Shown here: positions 11,312 to 22,589 of the stretch, one piece after another
Position numbering within the stretch: the stretch's first letter is position 1
Layout of the letters: every line of letters begins with the position of its first letter
Assembly (NCBI GenBank): GCA_026210745.1
Contig: CP110632.1
Span: 2,107,001 to 2,171,000, forward strand
From: Exobasidium rhododendri
Lineage: Eukaryota; Basidiomycota; Exobasidiomycetes; Exobasidiales; Exobasidiaceae
Reading direction: 5' to 3'
DNA length: 64,000 nucleotides
The notes under the pieces: model-generated
Seen by the model: only the letters and a program-made list of their open reading frames with translations
Told to the model about the DNA's origin: nothing
Databases searched by the model: none
Position numbers and translations under genes: made by a program

Positions 11312-11320
11312 GAAAAAAAA
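11312..11320 (-). terminator. Pol III T-run after tRNA-Asp
   Basis: An uninterrupted run of nine T on the minus strand begins just after the tRNA 3' end, the usual RNA polymerase III stop signal. Confidence 0.7.
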
Positions 11321-11321
11321 A

Positions 11322-11418
11322 CTTCCTGTCCGGGAATTGAACCCGGGTCTCGCCCGAAGACGCAAGTGACAGGCCAACAAGTGACAGGGGCGTGTCATTA
11401 CCACTAAACTAACAAGAA
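11322..11418 (-). tRNA. tRNA-Asp (GTC) with 25-nt intron
   Basis: The cloverleaf is complete: a 7-bp acceptor stem (TTCTTGT with ACAGGAA), discriminator G, A box TAGTTTAGTGG, anticodon stem CGCCC/GGGCG, loop CTGTCAC with anticodon GTC (11385-11383), and T arm CCGGG-TTCAATT-CCCGG. An intron of 25 nt follows base A37 (11381-11357). The intron repeats the 11-nt stretch CCTGTCACTTG, which also spans the anticodon loop and exon-intron junction. The whole 97-nt gene is identical to the copy at 23800-23896 on the other strand. Confidence 0.93.
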
Positions 11419-14400
11419 TTTCCTTGTCTATTTCCGAACCTTCACTCAATTTATGTTACCCGACATTTGTCCCCGGATGTCCTCAAGGCGAAAAGCCTTG
11501 TTGATCATCAGTGTATTCATACGAGTGATCGCAGCGATACCTACGGTGTCCTACTTCACGCAATCTCTTCGTTCTTCCTGCTTACACAGTCAACGTGTGC
11601 GCAGATTTGGCCCACCCGTTGTGAGGTCATGTCTTGAGGCTTACCTCTTCTCCCGACAAAGGGGGAAATCTGAGACGAAACATGATAGCATTACGATGAT
11701 TAGTTGTACCCAAAGGTACTCTACACCTATGTAGAAAAGAAAAAAATTGGGCTAAGACAGCCATAGTCTGCCACCATGATAGGTCGTTGTCTTCTGCGCG
11801 GATGTCAAACATTCAGACCCTTGGTTCAGGCCCTGACAATTGGCAAGTTAGCATCTCCTGCGCGTCATGCTCCCATCTCTCGAATGACAGTGTCTGCAAA
11901 GCCACTGTACCTGCAAATAAAGATGGTTACTTCCTCCTTCCCCTATACTCACTTCCTCATTTGATCGATAGATATGCTCCCTGGGTCGATGACTCTGGAG
12001 ATACTATCCTTGACGATGTTGAAGGAACATACACAAAGCTACCTTTTTGGTGAGATTTGCTTTCTCTATCTCGTCTAACCACTGGTGCAACGCGGGCTCC
12101 ATGCCAGCACAATCGGTCTTACACGTTGGCAGTTTGAGACACCCTGAACGATCCGTGCGCACCATGCTATCCGCTTAAAGAAACTTGATCTCCCCTTCAT
12201 TCCATCACCGCTCCCCACCTCCTCGCCTCCTTGCCTTCAATAATCTCTGCTATATCTTCGCAGCCGAACAACAGCGCATAAGAGGCATTTGCTCGCCTCA
12301 AGCAAGGCAAGGGTCCCTTTAGTATCAGCACTGAAGACGCTACTGCCTACTTGGACTCCACGCCTTCTCCGGAGAAGCGACCTTGCTCTATCCGTTCAGG
12401 GTCAGGCCTGTCTCGATCCAGCTCCTCCTCTACACCTCGTTTGAGCAAGACAGCTTCAGTCCATCGTCGCATTGATTAATTCAGAGCGTTATCATCTCTG
12501 CTTACACCAAAGCGGCCGGCACGCTGTTTGATATAAATTTCAAAGCATATGGTCTGGCCGGCATGGTCAGAGCTTAGATACAAGTAGCAAGGCTGAAGTT
12601 GTGTCATACTTCACGCAACGCTTGGTTCTTCTTGCACAAACACTCATTCTGGCTGGCCAATTGCAGCTCATGTCTTCAGATCTTACCTCCCTTGCTTTGA
12701 CAATGCTGCAGCTTTTCTATCTTGAGAAAAATGATATTGCCGACGCGCACCCACAGTCAAGTGAGATGGAATCAAAAATTGAGCAGTTGCCATTATCCCG
12801 CCATCATGATAGAATATTGTCTTCTGCATGAATGTCAAACATTCGAACTCTTGGCTCATGCCTTGACACTCAGCGAGTATGTATCCCTCGCGCTGGCTGT
12901 CCTACCTCTCGATGACAGTGACTAAAACAGAGCCACTGTAATCTGGACGCATTTTATCTCCTCTACTCGCACTCACTCTCTTCAGCAACACTGTATGCTG
13001 GGACTCTGTGTCGGTGACTCTTGCAGAGCGATCGATGTGAGGAGTGAACAGTGTTGCCGCTTCCTCACACCCTCACTTTGCTTGTACATACCACCGCTTT
13101 GGCCGCCCCTTCCCGCACAGTGTCACTGTCTGGTCCGCATTTTCTCTCCACGGCGGAGGTCCAAGCCAGACGACACAATTCGCCTTGTTCGATCCATGTA
13201 ACTCAATAGTTGCGTATCTCCACTTGCTCGCAATGGACTCTCAGCCAGGGGACAGCATGTCAGAGACCCACTCTCTGTCTTCGATTGGTGCTACTGTAGA
13301 TACAATCTTCTTCTGCACTTCGTCACTATCTCATGGTTTCCCCTCCCACATCCTTCGTCAGTCTTCTGTCTTCAAGACATCGAGGAAGGTTGACGATTCT
13401 GTTCTCCTGATCACTGAATGTGGACCCAAGCGGTTCGATGCAGAAACGAGGGGTGGAATGCTTAGGACGGACCAGAGTAGAAACGACCACCTTCGCCGGG
13501 ACATCGGACACCGAGTTCCTCTTGATTTGATGGATCATCAGCCGTCGCTATTCGTGGCATTGCTCCTGTGTGGTCTGTAGGGTTAGGAGCTGAGGATAAC
13601 GATAGTGTAGATTTAATTACGAGGGAATATAATTGGCACGGATTACGCGTGGGTCTTGTTGGATCAAGATTGAATAGAGTACGATGGGGACTTGATCGGC
13701 GATGGAAAGAAGCGGCATGCCACTTCATACTCCTACGAAGAGAAACAAAGGTAGACAATGCACGCAATCTTCCTTCTTGTACTGTACTCTGATCAGTAAT
13801 GGCACAGCTGTCACTGCCACAGAAGAGAATGCTGGATCGACTCTGTTGGGCAGCCCCGTCACCCTTTCATGGATGCTACGTTACACCGGCGCTGTATTTC
13901 GCGCCTTTGACCTCGAGTATGTGAAGGACGACGACAATTTTGGAGCGCCTTGATATTCAGCAGCATGGCCTGTCTGTCTGTCTGGAGTGGCGTCTATTTT
14001 GCCGACGACGACACCGAATTCCACTGCACTGAAGCTCCGCTCGTACTCTAGGCACACTCGGATAGACAAGCTTGGCCTTCCCGCGCGCAGCTCCCTTTTT
14101 CATCACAGATAAGGTTGGTGGGAAGAGGCCCAAGCTTAATACTTGTACCTCCCACTTGGAAAGTAGGGATACGCTTCAATGAAATGCGCACGCTCGGACC
14201 CTCTCCTTTTTTTATACAACACTTTACGGTCCTTTGTCTTGCGCTTGGATCGTCGAGAGTTGCATTCTATCGCCACCTCCCGAGCGACTTCCCGGCATAA
14301 ATCGTCTTAGCTTTTCATTATAAACGCTCGAGCCCCTGTGGGAGGGCCTTTGTCTCTTCACCTTGCCGCCTGATTGTGATAATGGGTACCGCTTCATCGT

Positions 14401-14649
14401 ATTGCATGAAAGCTTCTCCGCTGCAGGAGCTTTCGCATTTACGTTTCTGCTTCAACTGCTCGTACTTGTACGCACGCCTCGAGTGCAAAGCGTACTTGTC
14501 GACATAGGAAAAAAAGGGTATGGAGGAGGGGGAGGGGGATTCATCAGAAGAAGAAGAAGAGATATAGGACGAAAGGTACCCGACTCCAGTCTCGTCTACG
14601 CCCCTTCACGCAAGAATCTTCTTCGTGTGCCACCTGACCGAACTGTCTC
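11419..14649. other. 3.2-kb gene-poor tract with decayed tandem duplication
   Basis: No intact gene is supported here. Two related blocks, about 11545-12000 and 12600-13020, share ordered similarity: TACTTCACGCAA, GTTCTTC, CATGATAG, TTGTCTTCTGC and TGTCAAACATTC, GATGACAGTG, then GAGCCACTGTA in one and AAGCCACTGTA in the other. The period is about 1.03-1.06 kb. A possible third, much weaker copy lies near 13300. Coding-like scraps remain, especially 12270-12477 (listed separately). The tract looks like the remains of a duplicated local gene or exon rather than a recognisable transposon: I see no transposase, terminal repeats or target duplication. Confidence 0.5.
12255..12477 (+). pseudogene. 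Gene relic with coding-like frame, family unknown
   Basis: A reading frame of about 63 codons ending in TAA at 12475-12477 looks like a true C-terminus (AFARLKQGKGPFSIST followed by a Ser/Arg-rich tail ending VHRRID). Just upstream a second frame reads FAAEQQRIR and would join it sensibly only with a one-base shift near 12290. No ATG or full exon chain can be assembled. I read it as a decayed gene, or as the last exon of a gene whose splice site I cannot place. The family is not recognised. Confidence 0.3.
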
Positions 14650-15552
14650 ATGTCTCTCCTCACCTCGCCCGATTCCTCTCAGTACATCCCAAGAAGTCAA
14701 GAAGATAGTGACGGTGGTGACGTCTTCTTCCCCAAATCAAACTACACTCGTGATGCCAATGTCGAAGAACGTTTGCACTACAGCCTTGACTCTGCCGTAG
14801 AGGAGAATTCTTCTCGTGTGAACTTTGTTACGCCAATCTTCCTTCTCCCGGTGGAAGGCTACAAACAGACTGTGACTTCACCAGTCTCAGGAACGAGCGA
14901 CCCGTTCTGCAGCTGTGAGATGGACATCATACCCTCCTCTTCACCATCTGGCATCACATCAGAGCGCACCACTGAGCTAGAGGTACGCAGGTCCTCTTCG
15001 AGTCAGTCGTCCGTCTATCGATCAGATTCGCTTGACTGTGAGGGTGAAGACAAGACCACGTCACTGGAAGCAAGCCGCCATCATGAAGAAGAAGATGGCG
15101 AAAATCGAACATGTCCTCAATTAGGTCGTGTGTCCCAGGATATTGTGACACATTCGGAGGTGTCATCGGTCGGAGGAGAAGACGAAAGCACACCTAATAT
15201 GTATACTTCCACGCTGTCGGGACTACCCAGCAGCATCCATCGCTTTTCTGTACATGGCACTGCTTCACGTCTCGACGCTGTAGACTTCAACCGTGTATTC
15301 TACGAAGTCGACATTCGCAATCGGCTTCAACAGTGGCTCTTCATGAATCAAGGGCCCCTTCGCTTCATGGAGGACACGCAGATCGAAATATGGCACTGTC
15401 CCAGTAGACTTGGACATTACGTGGATATCACCTGGCCAGAGGAAGCACCCACCCTAGCACCCGATTCTTACTTGACATACCATTTCCAGCTCCGTCTCTT
15501 TGGCGAATTGTACACTACATACCAAGGATCAGCACCTATTCGGCTGACCTGA
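14650..15552 (+). CDS. Hypothetical protein, 300 aa
   Basis: This is a single open frame from ATG (MSLLTSPDSSQYIPRS). The first two thirds are acidic and Ser-rich, and look disordered. The last ~100 residues look folded: FSVHGTASRLDAVDFNRVFYEVDIRN, then IEIWHCPSRLGHYVDITWPEE, and alternating hydrophobic residues ending GELYTTYQGSAPIRLT. There is no signal peptide, transmembrane segment or known motif. It lies downstream of the decayed tract and is convergent with PRP4, 177 bp away. I do not recognise the family, and it may be lineage-specific. Codon use and length argue for a real gene, but it has no homology support here. Confidence 0.55.
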   Translation: MSLLTSPDSSQYIPRSQEDSDGGDVFFPKSNYTRDANVEERLHYSLDSAVEENSSRVNFVTPIFLLPVEGYKQTVTSPVSGTSDPFCSCEMDIIPSSSPSGITSERTTELEVRRSSSSQSSVYRSDSLDCEGEDKTTSLEASRHHEEEDGENRTCPQLGRVSQDIVTHSEVSSVGGEDESTPNMYTSTLSGLPSSIHRFSVHGTASRLDAVDFNRVFYEVDIRNRLQQWLFMNQGPLRFMEDTQIEIWHCPSRLGHYVDITWPEEAPTLAPDSYLTYHFQLRLFGELYTTYQGSAPIRLT

Positions 15553-15729
15553 CTGCTCGCTACTCCACCCTCCCTGCCGGCACATCTAACTTATTTTTGA
15601 CCGGAGCGGAGGATGCTCGCCAGTCCCTTTGAGAAATTGTCATTGTATTGTATCGTAGTGCCCTGAATGTATATTTGTGATAGTGGTAATAGTGGTACAT
15701 GTGTATGGCTTCGCGGGACGGAGTTGTCT

Positions 15730-17103
15730 CTACCCGCTAAAGAAATGATGCTGAAGGGCTTGGTTGGGTGTGAGACGACGAGCAGGATCCAACTCCAAGA
15801 TTCGATTCAGCAGATCGATGAAACTGTTGGTCAAGCGAAAGTCAGAAGTCGACATTGTCTTGACAGCATTCGATGGCAACATTCTCGCCTTCAAGTCAGT
15901 CGTCGGTGTGACGGTGAAATTGGAAACCTTTCTCATGACTTCCGCTCCTGTATTCTTGTCTTTTTCTCGACTCATGAAATGATTTGATTCGTCAAAGTGC
16001 ATCCTTGCAAATCGACCTTTGCGAATCGTCTTGCTCGAAAACTTGCCCTTCAATTCTTGCATGAGAAGCAGCATGTGGTTGTTCGTCTTTCCTGGGAACA
16101 GTATCCTCCCACTGTAAAGCTCATAAAGAGTACATCCAATCGACCACATATCCAGTGAACAATCGTACGGTAATCCTAGAATGATCTCAGGAGCTCTGTA
16201 AAATCGACTGACCAAGTAAGGGGTGATTTCCATCTCAGCCAGAGTGGACGCCGATCCCAAATCGCACATCTTCAGGATGGTCTTGTTCTCATTGACGAGA
16301 ATATTGTCTGGCTTGATATCCGCATGCATTATTTCTGCCTTACGCATCAGCGACAAAGAGAGAAACATTTGATGAGCATACGCTCGAACAGCTCGCAAAT
16401 TCAAGCCTACATCCTTCCCGAACCGCTTGATCACTTCTCGTAGATTCATGCTAAGCGATTCAAATACCATGCATAGATGCTTTCGATGTTCAAAGTGGCC
16501 TATCAGTCGGATCATGTGCTTCTTGTCTTCTGGATCCAATTCCGCTAGCTTTTGAAGAACGGCAATCTCCTTGATTCCTGCCTTGTACATTGTCTCTTGC
16601 GTTCGAACAATCTTGATTGCCAACTCACGTCCCCCCTCTAACGTATCCCTTGCCTTGACAACTGAGCTAAACATGCCTCTTCCCAAATTCGCAAAGACTT
16701 GGTAGCGACCGTTTTCTCCTATCCTTTCTCCCAGGGTGATGCGGTAGTAGCCATCTGGGTCGTCCCAATTATCCACCAAGCCAGCTATGTCAGCTTGTCC
16801 CACTTCCATCGTCGTCATTTTATTCCCATCCCTTCCTTTCTTGACACGCATTGTCGTCTTCTTCTTCGGATTGCTTTCGTCTGCAAGTGCAAACATGTCT
16901 TCAATGTCATCCTCGTCCTCTACCTCGATCTCCTCGTATTCACTCTCCTCTCCATCATCCTGCCCGACACCTCCATTCTCCGCCAATTGGTCTTCCGCAC
17001 TCGCGCCATCAATTCGCCTGCGTTGACCAAGCCTAGCATCCTCTTCCTCTCGCTGCCTCTTGACGCTCCCTCCGTTGGTCCGGCCCTGAGGAGAAGAAGA
17101 CAT
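15730..17103 (-). CDS. PRP4: Prp4-type pre-mRNA splicing kinase
   Basis: A serine/threonine kinase of the PRPF4B/Prp4 group (DYRK-related), which phosphorylates U4/U6.U5 tri-snRNP proteins during spliceosome activation. It has 457 aa from ATG MSSSPQGRTNGG; open codons upstream have no ATG. The N-terminus is short and acidic/basic (KRQREEEDARLGQRRR, EESEYEEIEVEDEDD). The kinase domain covers about residues 130-457: glycine loop NLGRGMFSSVV, Lys in LAIKIVR, catalytic loop HADIKPDNIL, DLG in place of DFG (CDLGSAS, usual in Prp4), activation segment TPYLVSRFYRAPEI, and LDMWSIGCTLYEL. Length is close to fission-yeast Prp4. It is one exon. Many introns in neighbouring genes fit an organism that needs this regulator. 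Confidence 0.93.
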   Translation of the reverse strand: MSSSPQGRTNGGSVKRQREEEDARLGQRRRIDGASAEDQLAENGGVGQDDGEESEYEEIEVEDEDDIEDMFALADESNPKKKTTMRVKKGRDGNKMTTMEVGQADIAGLVDNWDDPDGYYRITLGERIGENGRYQVFANLGRGMFSSVVKARDTLEGGRELAIKIVRTQETMYKAGIKEIAVLQKLAELDPEDKKHMIRLIGHFEHRKHLCMVFESLSMNLREVIKRFGKDVGLNLRAVRAYAHQMFLSLSLMRKAEIMHADIKPDNILVNENKTILKMCDLGSASTLAEMEITPYLVSRFYRAPEIILGLPYDCSLDMWSIGCTLYELYSGRILFPGKTNNHMLLLMQELKGKFSSKTIRKGRFARMHFDESNHFMSREKDKNTGAEVMRKVSNFTVTPTTDLKARMLPSNAVKTMSTSDFRLTNSFIDLLNRILELDPARRLTPNQALQHHFFSG

Positions 17104-17449
17104 ATCGTGCGAGAACGTGGAGAGGAGGGGATGGGGAGCAGCAAGGACAAAGAAAGTCTGTAAGTACTTTATCCCACAATAGCTACGATCGCCTCGCTTA
17201 TCTCGCAAGCAATGCGCTTATCTCCGTACAGAGGTTATCCTGCTTCCTGATCTTCGGAGAGGTAGTCGAACAGGGTGGTGAAAAGGTGACACTAGCACGA
17301 ACAAGAATACATCAAAGTCGCTCTGTATGCAGGGCCATAAAGACCAGGCAGCGATCGCAATACTTGTACACGTGGTAGGAATAATATTACAACTTGCAAG
17401 GAAGGGGAAATGTGTAATGAGCATCCTGGTACTGTATTTCACTTGCTTG
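17104..17449. other. Intergenic, PRP4 upstream / MIF2 3' side
   Basis: Both neighbours are on the minus strand, so this holds the PRP4 promoter and the MIF2 3' UTR. No coding frame or clear motif was seen. Confidence 0.4.
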
Positions 17450-19633
17450 CTAGGAGCCACGACATTGAGTAAAAGCCACCTTGGCGGTCCGTCTGGAGAT
17501 GTTTGCGATGCTGTAGTCATTGCCTATGAAGACGCTAGTGTCAGAGAAGATCGTTTTTGAGCGGGCTGATAAAACTGGCACGCACCTCGGGGGACAAAGA
17601 ACATGCCGTGTGGTGCAATGACGAACTCAGTCTTGTGCAATTGAACTCGCACAGCTCCTTCCAACACGACAAACGTCTGTCGAGAAATGGCTCTATGAAT
17701 CAGCATACGACAACAATAAATGAAAACAGAACACGATGCGAAATTGCTTACGTAGTTGTTTTCCTTGGCATTCTTGAGCGGTTTGTGGCCTTCCACAAGG
17801 ATGGAGAGGACTCCGGTTGCCATGGTGTGATCGACGACAAAGACCTTCTCGAATGCAAAGGTAGACTTGACCGCCAGTCGCGGTCGAACTTGAGCAGATG
17901 TGCATGCGACCTCTGTTGTTGGTGGAGAGATCGAAGCAGATCAGCTTCATGGCCAGGAGAGGGGACGACCACAAATTGTAGTGACTCACTGAAAGTAGTC
18001 TCTGCCTTTGTCTCTGCATCCCAGACGGTAGCCTCCATCTCGGTCTCTGCATCCCAGCCTTCTTCGGCGTGGCGAGTGACTAGTGTGGGGTCGAGCCTAC
18101 CTTCAGCAGCGACCGCTTTCGGTTCTTTGACAGACAACGTCGACTTGACTCGATCTCGATCTCCCGTCTTGTCCTTCTTCATCTTCATCCCGCTGAAAGT
18201 ACCTTCGCCCTCCTCCCTCGGTATCCGAATGATCTCCTTGAGAACGGCCACCGGTGGAATCACTCCGGCAAAGTGATCTTCGAACGCATCGCCATCAATC
18301 GTCTCATCGCCCAATCCCTCCTCCTCTAATTGATGGGACTTTGGCAGTGAAGGTCTCCCGAATCGTGCTTTCTCTCCCCTCCAGTATTCCAACGGCTTGT
18401 ACCGATAACGAGATCCCCTTCGCACGCCGTTTTCGTCAACGATCTCGGCTGATATTTGCCGGTGATGTGATGACGGTATTCGCTCGACGATCTCTCTCTG
18501 CGCTGAGCCTGCACGACGCCTCTCCTCTACCCTGGGCGCCTTTTGCCTCATTGCTTTCACCTCGTCCCTCCCCTCATCGTCACCATCGTCGTCTACTCGC
18601 TTTCGAGGCTTTTCCCGGTTTGTTGAGCTTGCCAATGAGTGTACCGCTGAACCATTCTTCTCCTTGAGGACTCGACTTTTCTTTTTAATCTTCAAGGCTT
18701 TCACTGGCATCACCTCACGAGGATTCTTCGTTCTAGCAGCACCGTCATTGATCGTTGCCTCGAGACCCTCGGACGACTCTACTGGGAATTGCTGCATCGC
18801 AATGCTATCTTCGTACTCTTGCGCTCCCGTAGACAATCTGTCCATTCGTGCATCACTTTCCGGCGCACCCTCACCGGCTTCGTCATGCCCTGCACACGAT
18901 CGTTCCCTTCCTCTCTCATCACCACTGTCATGATCACTCTGGCCGCTATGATCCGAGGTGTTTTCTGGTAGGTTTAGCGACTGATGAAGCGGTGAGACTC
19001 GATCTGCTGCCTGCTCGTCCAGCTTTCTTTTCTTCCTTCTCGCTTCCAGTCCCACGCTGATCGTTGGCCTGTACAGACCTCTAGCTTTACTCGGCGAGCT
19101 GATCGACTGGGTGGATTCTCGCTCACTGCTAAATCTTGCCCTTTCCTCGTACGTAGGGCTGAGAGGTCGAAAGAGCGGCGCTGGCGATACAGAAGCATTG
19201 CGAGCGGTTCCAGGAGAGGAGAGAAAGGGGCTAGATGAGGGAGCCTGCGATCGTCGAATGGTCGATCGAGGTGAGGGTCCTGGACCTGCAGAAATGAGAG
19301 AGGAGAGTCAACAATCCTTCGCTGCTACTCTCTTTCATGCTCAATCATAGGTGCCTTTGAGGAAAGCTCACTCTGTACAATCATCATGCTGCTGCTCCCG
19401 GGTTTGATATTCTCTATCGCAGTCTCATGTCTGCCCTCACTGTCTTCGCCACTGTCTTCGCCACTGTCGGATGGATCTGTGACTGCCCCGGTCGCTGTCC
19501 TTTTGGAGGTACCCCCGTTCATGGCCAATCGAGCCGCATTCAAAAAGTCGTCCAGGTTTGTCATTCCTTCTTCTATTCGCATCCCTGTCCTAGCTCCCAC
19601 TCCTGGCTCATGAAATCGTCTCGCATGCGACAT
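17450..19633 (-). CDS. MIF2: Inner kinetochore protein CENP-C / Mif2
   Basis: This protein binds centromeric CENP-A nucleosomes and organises the kinetochore. Five exons are supported: 19633-19372, 19285-17990, 17912-17752, 17676-17586 and 17523-17450, giving 627 aa. The N-terminal Mif2 signature is RFHEPGVGARTGMRIEEGM. The CENP-C motif, RRGSRYRYKPLEYWRGE near residues 370-392, is the nucleosome-binding element. The C-terminal cupin dimerisation domain (about 520-627) is split over exons 3-5: ATGVLSILVEGHKPLKNAKE, then VRVQLHKTEFVIAPHGMFFV, then NDYSIANISRRTAKVAFTQC. The last intron must be removed to get the conserved PRG-NDYSIANIS join. The start may instead be the in-frame ATG at 19765, but the ACGCGT box at 19782 favours the nearer ATG. 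Confidence 0.92.
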
Positions 19634-20191
19634 CTTGGAATGCGGTGACAAGGGGCGCACTTTTCTCTCACTGCGTGCTTTGAAGGGGACGGCGGCTGGT
19701 TCTGATGATGATAATGTCTCGCCAATAGAAAGTATACAAGCAACACAAAGACCCAATGCCCCCATCCCATCATAAAACGCGACGCGTTAGATCAACACAT
19801 TTTTGTAAGAAGATGGAGTCGGAGGCGGGATCATGAGACGGCTGTTCTTCCTCGACAATACGAGCCACTACTCCGCACAAGGTTAATTGGCTCGACTGGC
19901 TCATAACGTCGCGATATAGCATTAGGAAGAAGTAGAGGAGAGCTGATACATTCAGTGCTCGGAAGAGATGGTATGACCCGTCTCTGTTTTTCATCGTGAT
20001 ACAATATGTATGCGACACTTCTAAGCTCTGGTGTAGCAAGAATCGGGTTCCCCCTCACTTCAATATCACCCCCCCCCACGAGAAGCTTCAGCGATGGTGA
20101 TACGGTACCCGCAAAGCAGTCGATCATAGTTGCACCTAGAATGGAGAAGATCAACTCCTCGGGTATGCTGCCAGACTGCTTTCTTGCCGCC
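19634..20191. other. Intergenic, MIF2 promoter and rhomboid 3' side
   Basis: The MIF2 reading frame stays open up to an ATG at 19765, so part of this could be coding. Otherwise I see no gene. A C run lies near 20070. The ACGCGT cluster at 19777-19787 is listed separately. Confidence 0.4.
19777..19787. promoter_or_regulatory. MCB-like cluster upstream of MIF2
   Basis: On the minus strand this reads ACGCGTCGCGT: one full ACGCGT box (19787-19782) overlapping a second CGCGT. It is about 150 bp upstream of the favoured MIF2 ATG at 19633. It resembles MBF sites of G1/S genes in yeasts. The role here is inferred only. Confidence 0.45.
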
Positions 20192-21583
20192 TCACCTTGC
20201 CACGCCTCTCAAGCCGAAGCGCCACAGTACAAGCCCTGCAAGAGCACCAGCTATATGGCCTGAATGACCGATGACTGTGTTATCTTTCTCTTCTCCGTAG
20301 GCAGGTCTCTTGGATCTGTAGACATTTAGAAATTCGCTTCTAAATTCCCACAAGACAAAAAGGGGTGTAACGAGGCGAACACTTGCGGTGACCCCGAACA
20401 AAGTAAAGAATGTCTGCTTCGGTAGAGAGCACGTAAGAACGGCAAGCAATGCGTAGAGGGAAGCTGATGGATCAGGCGATGTCAGCACTGGAATGCGAGA
20501 AGCAACAATCCCACGCAAGGCCCTAATCTACTCACTACTGGCGCCCATTATGACGCATGCATCTCCTTCCTTGGGCTTGACCCACTCCAACCACAATAGA
20601 CCAGCGAGACTCCCAATCGATCCTCCGACAAAGTAGACGGACAAAAAGTTCCTGTAACCAATCTTGGCAAGAAGAGGACCAGCGAGAAAGCAGATGGGGA
20701 TCATGTTGCCGACGATGTGATTAATATCAGCGTGTGCGATGCAGCTGAAAGGCACGGTGTAGAGCCGGCCGTCCTGGATTGCTCCGATCGAAGCGAAACA
20801 AGTACGAACGTAAGTCATGAGCGGGCCTTTTTTGCCCTCTTCGTACTCTACTATCGCATAGTGAAAGGTGAAGAAGAGTCCCACGTTGATGCCAAGGACC
20901 GCCACGAGAGTCCATGCATTGTACTTGTGCTTTGTCCGGATCGAGGAGGTTCCAGTGAAGCGTCGCAAGTCAGAAGCGAATCTCCTTGCCAGACTAGATA
21001 CCAGATTCCACGGCAGGAAGACAAGCTCCTTGTATCCAGGCAGAGGTGGAAGGTTGATCGGCGTGTGTAATAATGCCTGAAACGGTGGTCCGATGGCGAG
21101 GAACTGCAACGGTGCGCTCAAGAATCTCGAGAGAGCAGCAACATCATCTTGAACTCGCAACGATCGTGGCAGATTCTTGGGCAGGTCGATGGGTGTCTGA
21201 TGAAGATGTAGAAGCTGCATCACCTCTGAAACTCGCGGCAATTGTACCGGTCTCTGGAGAAGCCTTCGAAGCAGGCCGGCTTTTTGAATGCCACTGTCAG
21301 AGTATATCTTTCTCAAAGCCAGTGTATGTGCTCTTCTCTTTAGCACAGGTCGGGCAGACTTCTTCGGAGAACTGTATTGAAGGAGGTGGAGCTCATTGGA
21401 TGCTCGGGAGTGTAGCATGGGTCTCTTGCTGTAGGAGACTGTGGAGATCGGTCTGGCGCTATCGTTCCCTTGTCTGAACATTCGAGACCTGCTATGGAGA
21501 AGGGTGTTAAGGCAGGCAAGATTGGCGTGGCGTACGTGACGATAGCGAGAGGTCATCAATGATCCCGACATGAAAGGAGACAT
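20192..21583 (-). CDS. PCP1: Mitochondrial rhomboid protease (Pcp1/PARL type)
   Basis: An intramembrane serine protease of the inner mitochondrial membrane; in yeast it processes Mgm1 and Ccp1. There are two exons: 21583-20536 and 20463-20192, joined through a GTGAGT donor, giving 439 aa. The long Arg/Ser-rich N-terminus fits a mitochondrial presequence and spacer. Membrane segments start near residue 219 (AWTLVAVLGINVGLFF). The conserved PFSCIAHADINHIVGNM loop carries the HxxxN-type element. The catalytic Ser is in MGAS (Ser349), the last full codon before the intron, and the catalytic His is His419 in GHSGHIAGALAG. The intron therefore sits directly behind the nucleophile codon. The C-terminus is short (LRGVAR). 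Confidence 0.9.
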
Positions 21584-22589
21584 TGCAGGTGAGGAGTAAG
21601 GAGAAAGTCTGTATCGATGGAGATTGGGGAGGAAAGGGATGTTCGTCGAGGTGAATGAAGGTGTTCGCCTTCAAGTAGTCGATGCTTCTAGTACTGCAGT
21701 GGTGCCATCACGATCATAATCTACTCAAGTCTGTGCATCGAAATAGACTGCATGGAAGGCCTGGCCGTATGATAACCCCAGTCTGATTCCATCACATCGC
21801 CAATCTAATACGTCGTCATTCTTCAGATGTGGACGACTAAATGGAACAAAGGGGCGTCCTTGATTGAAGATCTTGGCTTCAGACTAGTGCGCGTGTCAAT
21901 GAAAACGAGACAGATGATAAGTCGAGGCGAGAGGTCTGAGCGCGCGCTATTCATTGTGAACGTTACAGATGTAGAGGAGAGGGAAGGCAATCCTTACGTA
22001 TGCCCTCGCCGACAGCATCGACAGGATCGTCTCACATGACGAGCGTGGATGCAATTGTAGTGAAGGAGGAGGTATTTGGATCTCAGCATCGTAATTGCGC
22101 CACAGCAGTTCACATGAAAGCGCCTCATACTGCGATTGGCTTTGAATAATGCGCGCTCTCCCTCTTTCCACCGCCTTCTTCGAGAACGAGGCCAACTTCC
22201 TTTGGCGGAACATTGTCGCCCCTGTGCTACAGTCGACAAAAGCACAAGAGGCGCACACACAAACCCGTCCGGGCCGATAGCGGTCCGAGTGCAGTGGTAG
22301 GATGCACTGACGGCAGGAATTCTCAGTGGCGTAGAGAGCGGAGATTTTCGTCGTCGCAGATCCGTTCACATAGTATAAGGACAGATGCAATATCTTGCGC
22401 CCCTTATGCCAAGATATCTCCTGCTCTCGCTCGCTTTTTTGCTATTTCAAGCGTTGGTGAAGTCGATCTGAAGCGATCTGCGAGTGTTATAAGCCTCCCT
22501 CCGTCTCCTCCTCTCTTGTCTACCTCTCTATCCGTCTCACATCTCGCATCTCCTACTTCCAATCTCGCCTTCGCACATCCTCTCCCGCA
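21584..22589. other. Intergenic between rhomboid and secreted protein genes
   Basis: This is a divergent promoter region of about 1 kb. No coding frame is supported. A TATA-like GTTATAAG lies at about 22487-22494, roughly 100 bp upstream of the start of the secreted-protein gene, and is followed by a CT-rich leader. Confidence 0.4.

Noticed and set aside
11198-11449. Protein-like frame repeated at 23814-24050
   Set aside because: Both are translations of the identical tRNA-Asp genes and not a repeated protein gene.
13044-13580. 178-codon plus-strand frame in the decayed tract
   Set aside because: It begins with GTG, not ATG, has no recognisable content, and overlaps the degraded duplication.
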